Shown here: positions 56,000 through 64,000 of the stretch, piece by piece
How the letters are laid out: the number at the start of each line of letters is the position of its first letter
Numbering within the stretch: the first letter of the stretch is position 1
NCBI GenBank assembly: GCA_934090735.1
Contig: CAKOJR010000004.1
Coordinates: 1 to 64,000, forward strand
DNA: 64,000 nt
Source of the DNA: an uncultured Bacilli bacterium
Lineage (GTDB): Bacteria; Bacillota_I; Bacilli_A; RF39; UBA660
Reading direction: 5' to 3'
Notes under the pieces: generated by a model
The model's database searches: none
The model's input: only the letters and a program-made list of their open reading frames with translations
Told to the model about the DNA's origin: nothing
Position numbers and translations under genes: made by a program

Positions 56000-56422
56000 G
56001 TGGAGTGCAAATATAAAGGATTAACCGATAAAGAAATACTTATATCAAGAAGACTATATGGAAGTAATGCTTTAGTTAAAAAGAAAAAAGTATCTTTTTT
56101 TTATGAAGTCCTGAAAGTATTAAAAGAACCAACTTTATTGCTTTTACTTGCCGCTTCAATTATTTATTTTTTACTTGGAGAATACGCTGATGGAATTATT
56201 ATGCTCGGATGTGTTTTATTTACTTGTAGTATAGAATTTGTTCAAGAATATAAAACTGATAAGTCATTAGAAGAACTAAATAAATTATCTGATATAAATG
56301 TTAGAGTAATGCGTAATGACAAAGAACACTTAATTAATTCTGAACAATTAGTTAAAGGAGACATTATTATTTTAACTTTAATTGTAACAATTCCTTTTGA
56401 TATATTTAAAAGAAGCAGGTGA
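56000..56422 (+). pseudogene. P-type cation ATPase reduced by internal deletion
   Basis: The first 125 or so residues are the N-terminus of a P2-type (calcium-like) ATPase: cation-ATPase N domain (GLTDKEILISRRLYGSNAL), two membrane helices with EPTLLLLLAA, and the start of the actuator domain (VRVMRNDKEHLINSEQLVKGDIIIL). It then jumps to LIVTIPFDIFKRSR, which looks like the last residues of such an ATPase. The phosphorylation DKTG motif, nucleotide domain and most helices are missing. I infer an in-frame deletion of about 700 residues. GTG start after AGGTGG. Not a working pump. Confidence 0.7.
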
Positions 56423-56425
56423 GTT

Positions 56426-57079
56426 ATGAATTTAGATGATTTAAAAAAAGAATATGATAAGCTGCAAAAAACCTATGGTGATGAAAATTTAAACTCAATT
56501 TACTTTGGTGGTTGTGAAACTTATCCCAATATCTGTTTTGTCTTTATAAATCCAACCGGACGAAATATAGCAAGCAGTAAAGACTGGCAAGGCATTAGAG
56601 CTCCATGGATAGGCACTAAAAATATCTGGGATTTATTTTACAATTTAAACTTGCTTGATGAAAACATTTACCATGAAATAAAAAACAAAAAGAGTGCAGA
56701 CTGGACAAAAGATTTTGCTAATAAAGTATATGATAATGTAAAAAAGCATAAATATTACATTACCAATCTTGGCAAATGTACACAAATTGATGCAAGACCA
56801 CTTGCAAACAAAGTATATTTAAATTACTTAGATTTATTATTAAAAGAGATAGAAATAGTAAATCCTAAAGTAATTATCTTATTTGGAAACCAAGTTAGCT
56901 CCATTGTTCTAAAAGAAAAAATATCTGTATCTTTATGTAGAAAAGAAAAATTTAATTTAAAAACAAACAATAAAACATATGATGCTTATTCTGTTTACTA
57001 TCCAGTAGGTAATGGAAGATTTAACATTGATAAATCAATTGAAGATATTAAATATATAATGGATACTTACAACTTGTAA
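56426..57079 (+). CDS. Uracil-DNA glycosylase superfamily protein
   Basis: 217 residues with the fold pattern of UDG-superfamily proteins: FVFINPTGRN in the position of motif A, YITNLGKCTQIDARPL, then EIEIVNPKVIILFGNQVSSIVL, and YYPVGNGRF in the position of the motif B His-Pro loop. The usual active-site His-Pro-Ser is not seen, so activity or substrate is uncertain. It starts four bases after the ATPase remnant. Function in base excision repair is plausible, not proven. Confidence 0.65.
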   Translation: MNLDDLKKEYDKLQKTYGDENLNSIYFGGCETYPNICFVFINPTGRNIASSKDWQGIRAPWIGTKNIWDLFYNLNLLDENIYHEIKNKKSADWTKDFANKVYDNVKKHKYYITNLGKCTQIDARPLANKVYLNYLDLLLKEIEIVNPKVIILFGNQVSSIVLKEKISVSLCRKEKFNLKTNNKTYDAYSVYYPVGNGRFNIDKSIEDIKYIMDTYNL

Positions 57080-57106
57080 AATTTTAGTAAAGATAAAATA
57101 AACTAT

Positions 57107-57135
57107 AAGGAAACCCTAAATAAGTTCCTTTTTTT
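57107..57135 (+). terminator. Rho-independent terminator
   Basis: AAGGAA (57107-57112) pairs with TTCCTT (57125-57130), followed by T run. Confidence 0.65.
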
Positions 57136-57170
57136 GTGCTACAATAATGGAACTTTTGAAAGGAGAATTT

Positions 57171-58046
57171 ATGCAATTATTTGACTTATTTAATATAAAA
57201 CTAGACAACTTCTTTGATGGCAACGAAAAATATTTTAAATTATTAATTTTATCACTACTTATCATAATAGCATGTAAATTATGTGCTAAACTATTTGTTT
57301 TTATAATAAAAAAGATAAATAAAGATAGTAGAACCCTATTTTTACTAAATCAAAATATTAATATAATATCCAATCTATTTATTATAGGTGGATTATTTGT
57401 TATATGGAGTGACTATTTAAGCAATTTTCTTACTATTATCTCCTTTATTTCAGCTGGAGTTACAATTGCAATAAGGGAAGTAATTCTAAACTTCTTTGCA
57501 GGCATCTTCATCAAAACAAGAATTCCATTTAAACTAGAAGATAGAATTGAAATTAATAATATTATTGGCGACGTTGTCGTAATTAACTTACTCTCATTTA
57601 AAATTTTAGAAGTAAGTGATAAAGATAATGGTGAGCAAAGTAACGGCAAAATTGTTAATATTCCCAATAGTTATATTTTTTCATATGCTCTTAAAAACTA
57701 TACAACCGCATTTAAATATATATGGGACGAAATGATTGTAAATATTCCCTTAAATGCTGACGTTGAAAAAGCTAAAAAGATAATCTTAAAAATCGTTAAT
57801 AATAATGAAGTTATTAAAGCTATACCCAAAAAAATGGACAAGCAAGTTACTGATGCTTCATTAGAGTATAGAATATACTACAATCATTTAGAACCTATTA
57901 TTTATACTAGAGTAGTTAACAATCATATAGAATTATCAGTTCGATTTTTAGTTCATCCTAAAAAGATGAGAAACGTTGAAAATGACATTTGGCTAAACAT
58001 TTTAAATGAATATAAAAACAAAAAAATAACACTATTTACTGAATAA
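57171..58046 (+). CDS. MscS-family mechanosensitive channel
   Basis: 291 residues with three or so membrane helices (about 20-110), a pore helix ISAGVTIAIREVILNFFAGIFIKTRIPF, the typical FKLEDRIEINNIIGDVVVINLLSFKI beta segment, and the VNIPNSYIFSYALKNYT and C-terminal alpha-beta domain. MscS channels release solutes on hypo-osmotic shock. ATG at 57171 after AAAGGAGAA is preferred to an earlier in-frame start. Confidence 0.88.
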   Translation: MQLFDLFNIKLDNFFDGNEKYFKLLILSLLIIIACKLCAKLFVFIIKKINKDSRTLFLLNQNINIISNLFIIGGLFVIWSDYLSNFLTIISFISAGVTIAIREVILNFFAGIFIKTRIPFKLEDRIEINNIIGDVVVINLLSFKILEVSDKDNGEQSNGKIVNIPNSYIFSYALKNYTTAFKYIWDEMIVNIPLNADVEKAKKIILKIVNNNEVIKAIPKKMDKQVTDASLEYRIYYNHLEPIIYTRVVNNHIELSVRFLVHPKKMRNVENDIWLNILNEYKNKKITLFTE

Positions 58047-58051
58047 AAATA

Positions 58052-58079
58052 TTTCGCACTACCTTATAATATGCTATAA
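58052..58079 (+). promoter_or_regulatory. Possible promoter of the S41 protease-ABC genes
   Basis: TTCGCA (58052-58057), 16-base spacer, TATAAT (58074-58079), then AGGTGAAG. Only the -10 is good. Confidence 0.4.
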
Positions 58080-58102
58080 TAACGTCATAAGTAGGTGAAG
58101 CA

Positions 58103-59269
58103 ATGATAAGCACTAAATATCAAAATATTTATGAAAAATTTGTTGAAAGTTATAAAAGAATTCATATTGACCCATGGCATGAAATAGACGAAGAAACGCT
58201 AAATAATTTGCACGATGAATTAGTAAGTAGTATGGATATTACTGACTCTTATAATTTTATATACTTTATGGATTACATTATAAAAAGACTAAATGGTAAA
58301 AGTGATGCTCACACAAAACTAGATATGGTATCAATATTACCAATTAACTTTAAAATATTTGCTGATGAGGTCCTTGTTAACTACCCCGAAGAATTAAAAG
58401 GAGCAAGTTTAAAATCAATTAACGGAATTAGTATAAAACAAATTATAAGTGAGATAGATGCCGTAATTAGTTACGGCACGGAAGGTAAAAGAAAATTTGA
58501 AACAGAAAAAGCTTTATTTAATAAATGCATTATGTTTGGCTTACCTTCTTTAAGAGAAACCAGCAAACTTATTTATGAATTTACTAACTTAAATGGTGAA
58601 ACAGTAACTAAAACATTTAACCGAAAAAAATCTGATGATGAAGGCAAATTATTTGATTATGAAAAGTATTTATACGGTGACACCGGCTCTTATAAAATCA
58701 CTAATAATGTATTAATTTATAATCATTGTTCTGTGCAATCACAATATGAAGCAAAAATAAAAGACGCAATAAAAAGATTAGAGGCAGAAGACCTATCCCA
58801 AATTAGTACAATAATCATTGATTTAAGAGGAAACACAGGCGGTAACTCAGGGCTAAACTCATTACTTACTGACTTTTTAAATAAACATATGGGCAAAAAA
58901 CTTATATGCTTAACTGATTACCGAATTTTTTCAGCAGGAAGATATGCCCTTGCTGATTTAATAAAGCTTGGTGCTATTACCATTGGTGAAGGAATAAGTA
59001 CTCCCATAAATTGTTTTGGTGAAAGTAACTGGGTTCTCTTTGATGAATATAGCTTTTCTATATCCGGTTGTTATTTTAACCCTTTTATACATTACACTGC
59101 AAGAACCAAAGAAAAACTTTTAGAAACTAAAACAAGCGAGCTACTAAAACCCTACATTTTTGAACCGGATGTTAACGTAAGCCAAAATAAAAATGATTAT
59201 ATTAACGATTTTGATACAGTTTTAAACTATGCTTTAAATTTTTGTAAGGGAAAACAAAACAAACTATAA
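58103..59269 (+). CDS. S41-family peptidase
   Basis: 388 residues with the tail-specific protease pattern: a middle region with NGKSDAHTKLDMV, SLKSINGISIKQIISEID (PDZ-like), IIIDLRGNTGGNSGL, and the catalytic Ser in DYRIFSAGRYALADLIKLGAITIGE. No signal peptide is seen, so it is likely cytoplasmic, unlike CtpA. It is followed after 15 bases by an ABC exporter gene and then an XRE-TM gene, a set that may act in peptide processing and export. Confidence 0.82.
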   Translation: MISTKYQNIYEKFVESYKRIHIDPWHEIDEETLNNLHDELVSSMDITDSYNFIYFMDYIIKRLNGKSDAHTKLDMVSILPINFKIFADEVLVNYPEELKGASLKSINGISIKQIISEIDAVISYGTEGKRKFETEKALFNKCIMFGLPSLRETSKLIYEFTNLNGETVTKTFNRKKSDDEGKLFDYEKYLYGDTGSYKITNNVLIYNHCSVQSQYEAKIKDAIKRLEAEDLSQISTIIIDLRGNTGGNSGLNSLLTDFLNKHMGKKLICLTDYRIFSAGRYALADLIKLGAITIGEGISTPINCFGESNWVLFDEYSFSISGCYFNPFIHYTARTKEKLLETKTSELLKPYIFEPDVNVSQNKNDYINDFDTVLNYALNFCKGKQNKL

Positions 59270-59284
59270 TTAACAGGGGGTTCT

Positions 59285-61018
59285 ATGAAAAATGATTTAA
59301 AAGAATTTAAACCACTATTAAAATTAATTAAAGCCGATATTAAAAAAATAACTATAGCAAGTATTATTATATTTCTATCAGGACTATGTAGCATTTTCAC
59401 TGGTTACTTAAACGGTAGAGTAGTTGAATCAATATCAGTATTAGATATCAAAAATGCTCTTCTTTTTCTATGTATATATTTTCTTATGATCGTAATAATT
59501 GATGGTCTCTTAGGTTATAAAGCAAAAGCAACCCTGCATAAAGAAGAAAGTAAATTAACTTGCCTACTTGGTTATAACACCTATAAAAAAGCTTTAGACT
59601 TACCTGCAAGTGAATATGAAGAGCTTTCATCTGGTGAAGTTATAAATAGAATAACTAATGATACAAATACTTTAAGTTCATCATTTAGTAATATTCTTAG
59701 AATGTTTTCATCTCTCGTATCATCAGTTGTAATTTTAATTTATATTTTTATAAAATCATGGATTATTGGCCTTGAAATAATATTTATCATAATCATCTTG
59801 TATTTCATATTAAGAAAACTCAATCCATTATTAAAAAAATTAGATAAAGCAAGAAAAGAGAAAAAAGATAATCTTACATCTTTAATAAATGAATCAGTTA
59901 GAGGTATCAGAGAAATCAAAACTTTAGGTGTAAAAAGAAATTTAATCACTAATATAGAAGAACTAATCAAAGACATCTATTTCAAAATAACCGAAGAAAT
60001 CGATTTAGAAAAACATTTTAATATTAAAACTACTTTCTTAAAAGCTACGCTTGAGTGCGGAGTATTTGCAACCTGCGTTATTCTCCTATATTATAAAAGA
60101 ATTGATTTAACATTCTTTATAGCAATGACATATTATGTTTATCGCTACACATGGTTATTAGAAGACATAAATGATTTATCACAAAGCTACCAAAAGATTA
60201 TAGTTTCTCTATCAAGAGTAAATGATATTTTAGAAAATAGGTTATCTGAAGATGAAAAATTTGGTAGTGCTAAGATCGACAATCTTAAAGGCATTATTGA
60301 ATTTAAAAATGTTGGTTTCGGTTATCCAAATGAAGAACATATATTAAATAGCTTTAATTTAAAACTAGAACCTAACAAAAAGATTGCTATAGTAGGTTCT
60401 TCTGGTCAAGGTAAAAGTACCATCTTTAATTTGCTAACAAGAGTCTTTGATCCAAACGAAGGAGAAATTACTATTGACGGAATTAACCTTAAAGATTTAA
60501 GCGAAAAAGAGCTTAGAAAACACATTTCTATAATTAGACAAGAACCCTTTGTTTTTAATAGAACTATTAAAGAAAATTTTGAAATAATTAATAAAGACAT
60601 AACAATAGAAGAAATCAGAAAATGTACAAAAATGGCATATCTTGACGATTATATAATGAGCCTTCCTAAAAAATATGACACAATTTTAGGCGAAGGTGGG
60701 GTAAACTTATCAGGCGGTCAAAAACAAAGATTATCCATTGCTAGAACACTATCTAAAGGAAGCAAAGTAATCCTATTTGACGAAGCAACATCAGCTCTTG
60801 ATAATAAATCACAAGAATATATAAAAAAAACAATTGATGACTTAGTAAATGATCACACAATTGTTATAGTAGCTCACAGACTATCAACGATAATTGATGC
60901 TGATATTATATATGTTATTGATAATGGTAAAATAGTAAGTTCTGGAACTCATAAAGAATTATTAAAACAAAGTAAAATATACAAAAACCTTTACGAAACA
61001 GATGCCTTAAATTCATAA
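59285..61018 (+). CDS. ABC transporter, exporter type (TMD-NBD)
   Basis: 577 residues: a membrane domain with six helices (about 18-300), then an ATPase with Walker A GSSGQGKST (near 371), Q-loop IIRQEPFVFN, LSGGQKQRLSIARTLS and Walker B VILFDEATSALD, then HRLSTI. It is a half transporter that dimerises to export lipids, peptides or drugs. The ribosome site is an unusual run of five G before TTCT and ATG. Position next to the S41 protease hints at a processed substrate. Confidence 0.92.
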   Translation: MKNDLKEFKPLLKLIKADIKKITIASIIIFLSGLCSIFTGYLNGRVVESISVLDIKNALLFLCIYFLMIVIIDGLLGYKAKATLHKEESKLTCLLGYNTYKKALDLPASEYEELSSGEVINRITNDTNTLSSSFSNILRMFSSLVSSVVILIYIFIKSWIIGLEIIFIIIILYFILRKLNPLLKKLDKARKEKKDNLTSLINESVRGIREIKTLGVKRNLITNIEELIKDIYFKITEEIDLEKHFNIKTTFLKATLECGVFATCVILLYYKRIDLTFFIAMTYYVYRYTWLLEDINDLSQSYQKIIVSLSRVNDILENRLSEDEKFGSAKIDNLKGIIEFKNVGFGYPNEEHILNSFNLKLEPNKKIAIVGSSGQGKSTIFNLLTRVFDPNEGEITIDGINLKDLSEKELRKHISIIRQEPFVFNRTIKENFEIINKDITIEEIRKCTKMAYLDDYIMSLPKKYDTILGEGGVNLSGGQKQRLSIARTLSKGSKVILFDEATSALDNKSQEYIKKTIDDLVNDHTIVIVAHRLSTIIDADIIYVIDNGKIVSSGTHKELLKQSKIYKNLYETDALNS

Positions 61019-61048
61019 AATGGTGCTAAGCAAGTGCCATTTTCTTTT
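61017..61048 (+). terminator. Terminator of the ABC exporter gene
   Basis: AAAATGGTGC (61017-61026) and GTGCCATTTT (61034-61043) form a stem with two G-T pairs around TAAGCAA, followed by a CTTTT run. The 5' arm overlaps the stop codon. Confidence 0.6.
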
Positions 61049-61135
61049 ATGTTAAATAAATTTGCACTTATTCCAATAAAATTTGGTAGAATAATATATC
61101 ATTAAAGTTAAAATAAAAATAGAAAGGAGAACATT

Positions 61136-61711
61136 ATGATAGGAAATAAAATTATAAATGAAAGAAAAATCTATAACTTAAGTCAGGAAGAACTTGCCGA
61201 AAAAGTAGGTGTTACAAGACAAACTATATCAAACTGGGAACTTAATGAAACAAGCCCAGATTTAAAACAAGCAAAAAAACTATGTGACATTTTTAGTATC
61301 AGTATGGACGAATTGAGCGGCAAAGAAAATGTAATTCTAACAAAACTTGATAAAAACGAAAGCAACGCCAATTTAATTATTAAATTAATTAAAACAGTTG
61401 GCATCACTCTAGGAACACTTCTTTTTATTTTACTAGGCATTATTTGCATTTACTTTTATACAACGAGTTACTATAAAGCAGAACCAGTATCAACTGGTGA
61501 AGGCAAAATATGTTACTATAACGGTACAATAGCAGATTACATAGTTATGAAAAACAATACTGATGGCACTCTTTCATTTGATATTGGCGATATAAGTGTA
61601 GCAAACGCGCTAAATCTTTATAATACTAAAACTGGTGATATCAAAGAGATTTTAAGTAGAATTGTAAAATATATCGAAGATAATGGTGGCATTTGCATGA
61701 AAGAAAAATAG
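61136..61711 (+). CDS. XRE-family regulator with a membrane segment
   Basis: 191 residues: a helix-turn-helix of the Cro/cI type (SQEELAEKVGVTRQTISNWELNETSPDLKQAKKLCDIF, about 14-48), a linker, one membrane helix (about 78-105, ILLGIICIYFYTT), and an outside domain with two Cys and TGDIKEILSRIVKYIEDNGGIC. It probably senses an external signal and regulates a neighbouring gene, the ABC exporter being the likely target. AAAGGAGAA precedes ATG. A terminator follows. Confidence 0.8.
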   Translation: MIGNKIINERKIYNLSQEELAEKVGVTRQTISNWELNETSPDLKQAKKLCDIFSISMDELSGKENVILTKLDKNESNANLIIKLIKTVGITLGTLLFILLGIICIYFYTTSYYKAEPVSTGEGKICYYNGTIADYIVMKNNTDGTLSFDIGDISVANALNLYNTKTGDIKEILSRIVKYIEDNGGICMKEK

Positions 61712-61712
61712 G

Positions 61713-61740
61713 GCATGTTGCATTTACAATATGCTTTTTC
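61713..61740 (+). terminator. Terminator after the XRE-TM gene
   Basis: GCATGTTG (61713-61720), loop CATTTA, CAATATGC (61727-61734), with one G-T pair, then a T run. Confidence 0.7.
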
Positions 61741-61960
61741 TAACATATCATTGACAAGCATAAAAAACTGATTTTAAGCATAGTTGCCCACCTGATGCAA
61801 GTACGAAAATGAGCGGTGTAGCAAAGCATTTTAGGTAAATAACAAGTAAACTCTTCTTACAATCTATAAAACAATAAGCTGTAGATTTAAAATAAGTAAA
61901 CATTTTATATTATTATAGACTTAAACGATAAATTATGTTATTCTTTTATTATAGGAGAAT
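61741..61960. other. Intergenic stretch without a recognised gene
   Basis: About 220 bases. The first half includes GCCCACCTGATGCAAG and GAGCGGTGTAGCAAAG, richer in G+C than its flanks; the second half is AT-rich up to AGGAG and the ATG of the next gene. I see no RNA cloverleaf, terminator pair or ORF with a ribosome site in it. Confidence 0.3.
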
Positions 61961-61965
61961 AAAAT

Positions 61966-63792
61966 ATGGAAAGATTTTTTAAGAAAATCATAGCTTTCAC
62001 GTTACTACTTTTAGCCGCACCAATAATAGTTTTTGCAGAGCAACCATATGTCACATATAGTGATATTAAATGTAACGGCAAAGATATTATTAATGCAGCT
62101 ATGGAGTATACAACTGGAAGCACCGAAGGGGATTTAATTGGTTACCAAATGGAAGGAGAAGCAAATAGTAAATATTCATTTGTTATTACCGGTCATGAAA
62201 TAGTTGACGATAACGCCGAGTATACTTTAACACTAACATCTGATTTTAAGAATTTCAAGAAAACTTATACAGGTGCAGAGTTAAGAAACGGTGTAACTAT
62301 TTCAGGTGAAGACGGAGATAGCTTCATGGTAAGCAAAATAGTAGACAAATATAATAGAACCCTAAATAACAAACATAAAATACCAGGCACAGAGGATTAT
62401 GCCAACTTTAAAGAAACAAGATTTGTATTTAACAGAAATTTTGATACAACCGGTATGGATGCAATTTATAATTCTATGCTAACTAACGGGAAAATTAAAA
62501 TAAATACTGTTGATCCAACTGATGACTTTGATTTTGCTGAAACTGCTATTACCGCCGCACTTAGTAAGTATGAAACAGAGAGATATCGCATCTACGGTGG
62601 TTGTGACGCAAAAAATGATTGTTTTGTTAACATTTCTGACAAAATAGACTATAGTAAATATAAAGAATACAAAGTAGAGTATGAATTTGTAAAACCTAAC
62701 ATGCTAATAAAAAACAGAATTGATAGTTATGCAAAATCATTTAAATATGAAGAAATGCACCCAGAAAAATATTTATTTACAATGGAAGACTTAGAAACAA
62801 TTAACTACAAATATACTTCACCTAATTTCGGTGACATTGATGGACTTAATGCAATCATTAACTACTCATCTGAGTTTCAAAACAAAATAGGTTATACAAA
62901 TATAGGAACAAAATTAGACACAAGAGCTGGATGGGATGATAAATTCTCAAGTGGCTGCTTTGGCTACTTAAATCTAATATATGATGATGTAGTTTACTCA
63001 TATGTTAAAATTGCTGGTGTAAAACAAAATAATGTTTTATACGTACCAGATGAAACTAAAGACACAACAGAAGCATACATTAATGCAGCTTTAGAGAGAA
63101 TCAAAAAATATATACCTAAAGCAGAAGTAAAAATAGAATATGCTGGCCAAATAGATAAAACAGAAGAATATGGAGCATTAGATTTAGAAGAGATTGTTGA
63201 CGTAAGTAAAACACTAGATGAATATTATAAAGTTACTATAGGTGAAAAAGAATATTATTACTTTATTGCTAAAGACTCATCAAAAATGAGAAAACCTATG
63301 ATGAATACAGTTGACGTAGATACCGATATTTCAATTAAAACAGAAGCATCAGAAGTTCCACTAGACTCAAAAATAAATACAATCGTAATTGATGCTAAAA
63401 GTGATGAATACAAAGAATTTTTAAAGCAAGTTAACGTATCTAACGGCTTAGTAGTAGATTTAAAACTATTCTCTGAATCTATTAATAAAAATATATCTAA
63501 ACTTGATAGTGGAATATTTAAAGTATACGTTCCTTTAACCGATGAACTTAAAACATTAGACTTAACTGCTTACTATATCAAAGATGACGGAGAGGTTGAA
63601 AAACATAAAGTTACTATTGAAGGTGATTATTTAGTATTTGAAACAGACCACTTTAGTACATATATTATCGGCGGAGATGCAGTAAAAAATCCAGCAACTC
63701 TAGATAATATTAGTAAGATTATAACTATTAATGCAATTTCATTTATAGGGCTTATTAGCGCAGTATTCTATAAGAAAAAATATAATAACTAA
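61966..63792 (+). CDS. Secreted surface protein with NPATL-type C-terminal anchor signal
   Basis: 608 residues with a signal peptide (about 1-25, IIAFTLLLLAAPIIVFAEQP), a long beta-rich outside part with several Asp-, Tyr-rich repeats but no recognised domain, and a C-terminus of the type NPATLDN followed by a hydrophobic stretch and YKKKYNN. That tail has the plan of a sortase signal (NPxT plus TM plus basic end), though with Leu at the fourth variable place. AGGAG precedes ATG. I do not recognise the extracellular part, so its ligand is unknown. Confidence 0.75.
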   Translation: MERFFKKIIAFTLLLLAAPIIVFAEQPYVTYSDIKCNGKDIINAAMEYTTGSTEGDLIGYQMEGEANSKYSFVITGHEIVDDNAEYTLTLTSDFKNFKKTYTGAELRNGVTISGEDGDSFMVSKIVDKYNRTLNNKHKIPGTEDYANFKETRFVFNRNFDTTGMDAIYNSMLTNGKIKINTVDPTDDFDFAETAITAALSKYETERYRIYGGCDAKNDCFVNISDKIDYSKYKEYKVEYEFVKPNMLIKNRIDSYAKSFKYEEMHPEKYLFTMEDLETINYKYTSPNFGDIDGLNAIINYSSEFQNKIGYTNIGTKLDTRAGWDDKFSSGCFGYLNLIYDDVVYSYVKIAGVKQNNVLYVPDETKDTTEAYINAALERIKKYIPKAEVKIEYAGQIDKTEEYGALDLEEIVDVSKTLDEYYKVTIGEKEYYYFIAKDSSKMRKPMMNTVDVDTDISIKTEASEVPLDSKINTIVIDAKSDEYKEFLKQVNVSNGLVVDLKLFSESINKNISKLDSGIFKVYVPLTDELKTLDLTAYYIKDDGEVEKHKVTIEGDYLVFETDHFSTYIIGGDAVKNPATLDNISKIITINAISFIGLISAVFYKKKYNN

Positions 63793-63794
63793 TT

Positions 63795-63819
63795 AGGTGG
63801 GCAAATGTCCACCTTTTTC
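63795..63819 (+). terminator. Terminator
   Basis: AGGTGGG (63795-63801) pairs with TCCACCT (63808-63814), with one G-T pair, then T-rich run. Confidence 0.75.
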
Positions 63820-63867
63820 TTTTATAAATTAATATTTTGTTTTATAATTAAATACAGGTGAAGTATT

Positions 63868-64000
63868 ATGACATGGCTGTTCATTATGGGTTTTACTATC
63901 TTATTATTTATATCTGGTATAGTGTACATATGTAAGCAAATGAAAAAATTTGGTATTAAAAATAGATTTGTTCCTTATCTAATTATTTTAGTGTTCATTA
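63868..64000 (+). CDS. Membrane protein, N-terminal part only
   Basis: An ATG at 63868 after GGTGAAG opens a frame that runs off the window. The visible 44 residues are a hydrophobic helix (FIMGFTILLFISGIVYICK), a short basic loop and the beginning of a second helix. Too little remains to assign a family. Confidence 0.6.
   Translation, partial: MTWLFIMGFTILLFISGIVYICKQMKKFGIKNRFVPYLIILVFI

Noticed and set aside
59275..59279. Five G before the ABC exporter start as a phase-variable tract
   Set aside because: Too short, and in the ribosome-site position rather than a promoter spacer.

Overview
This is AT-rich, gene-dense DNA from a low-G+C Gram-positive bacterium, most likely an uncultured gut-type member of Bacilli near the Mollicutes/RF39 lineages. 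That placement rests on gene content and is not proven. TGA is used as a stop (for example at the ends of hrcA and the 705-aa gene) and Trp is encoded by TGG, so this is not a code-4 mycoplasma. Most starts follow AGGTGAT or AGGAG ribosome sites. Many terminators share bases with the stop codon they follow, a sign of a compact genome.

Layout. 1-5840: end of a MucBP-repeat surface protein, parC, a ylbD-ylbE pair, a pseudopilin with a perfect sigma-A promoter, nfo. 5895-8849: class B PBP, small membrane protein, rpmG, efp. 8875-14977: three tandem copies of a large membrane-anchored surface-protein family. 15094-21512: lon, a spoVID-ysxE-like pair, and frr between two related tail-anchored proteins. 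21572-25516: two more family copies. 25566-33431: hrcA-grpE-dnaK-pepF-dnaJ with two CIRCE operators, lepB, holA. 33525-35630: sixth family copy. 35605-42146: rnhC (minus), cvpA, thioredoxin, lepA, ftsK and a small ORF. 42379-45470: short suf operon (sufC-sufD-sufS-sufU). 45472-47085: seventh family copy. 47157-56422: mixed membrane, lipid and hydrolase genes, a SpoIVB-like protease, an FGE-like protein, tRNA-His, and a P-type ATPase remnant. 56426-64000: UDG-like protein, MscS, S41 protease, ABC exporter, XRE-TM protein, another surface protein and one cut-off gene.

The most notable system is the seven-member surface family (8929, 10998, 13049, 21572, 23573, 33576, 45523). Six members have a similar N-terminal anchor plus beta-domain. 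All have a conserved core, and a C-terminal lectin/FGE-like domain with a hypervariable stretch of about 35-45 residues between a conserved aromatic/Pro motif and a conserved Arg-Pro motif. Each copy has its own promoter and a shared leader. Two promoters carry G7 and G9 tracts inside the -35/-10 spacer, as expected for phase variation. One copy (21572) has a hypervariable stretch of 59% G+C dominated by NNC codons, resembling the variable region of a diversity-generating retroelement. No reverse transcriptase or template repeat was found in the window. Together this suggests a surface-antigen or adhesin repertoire diversified by duplication, promoter slippage and perhaps retroelement mutagenesis.

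A second theme is several homologues of sporulation proteins (SpoVID, YsxE, SpoIVB, YlbD), either remnants of or evidence for endospore formation.
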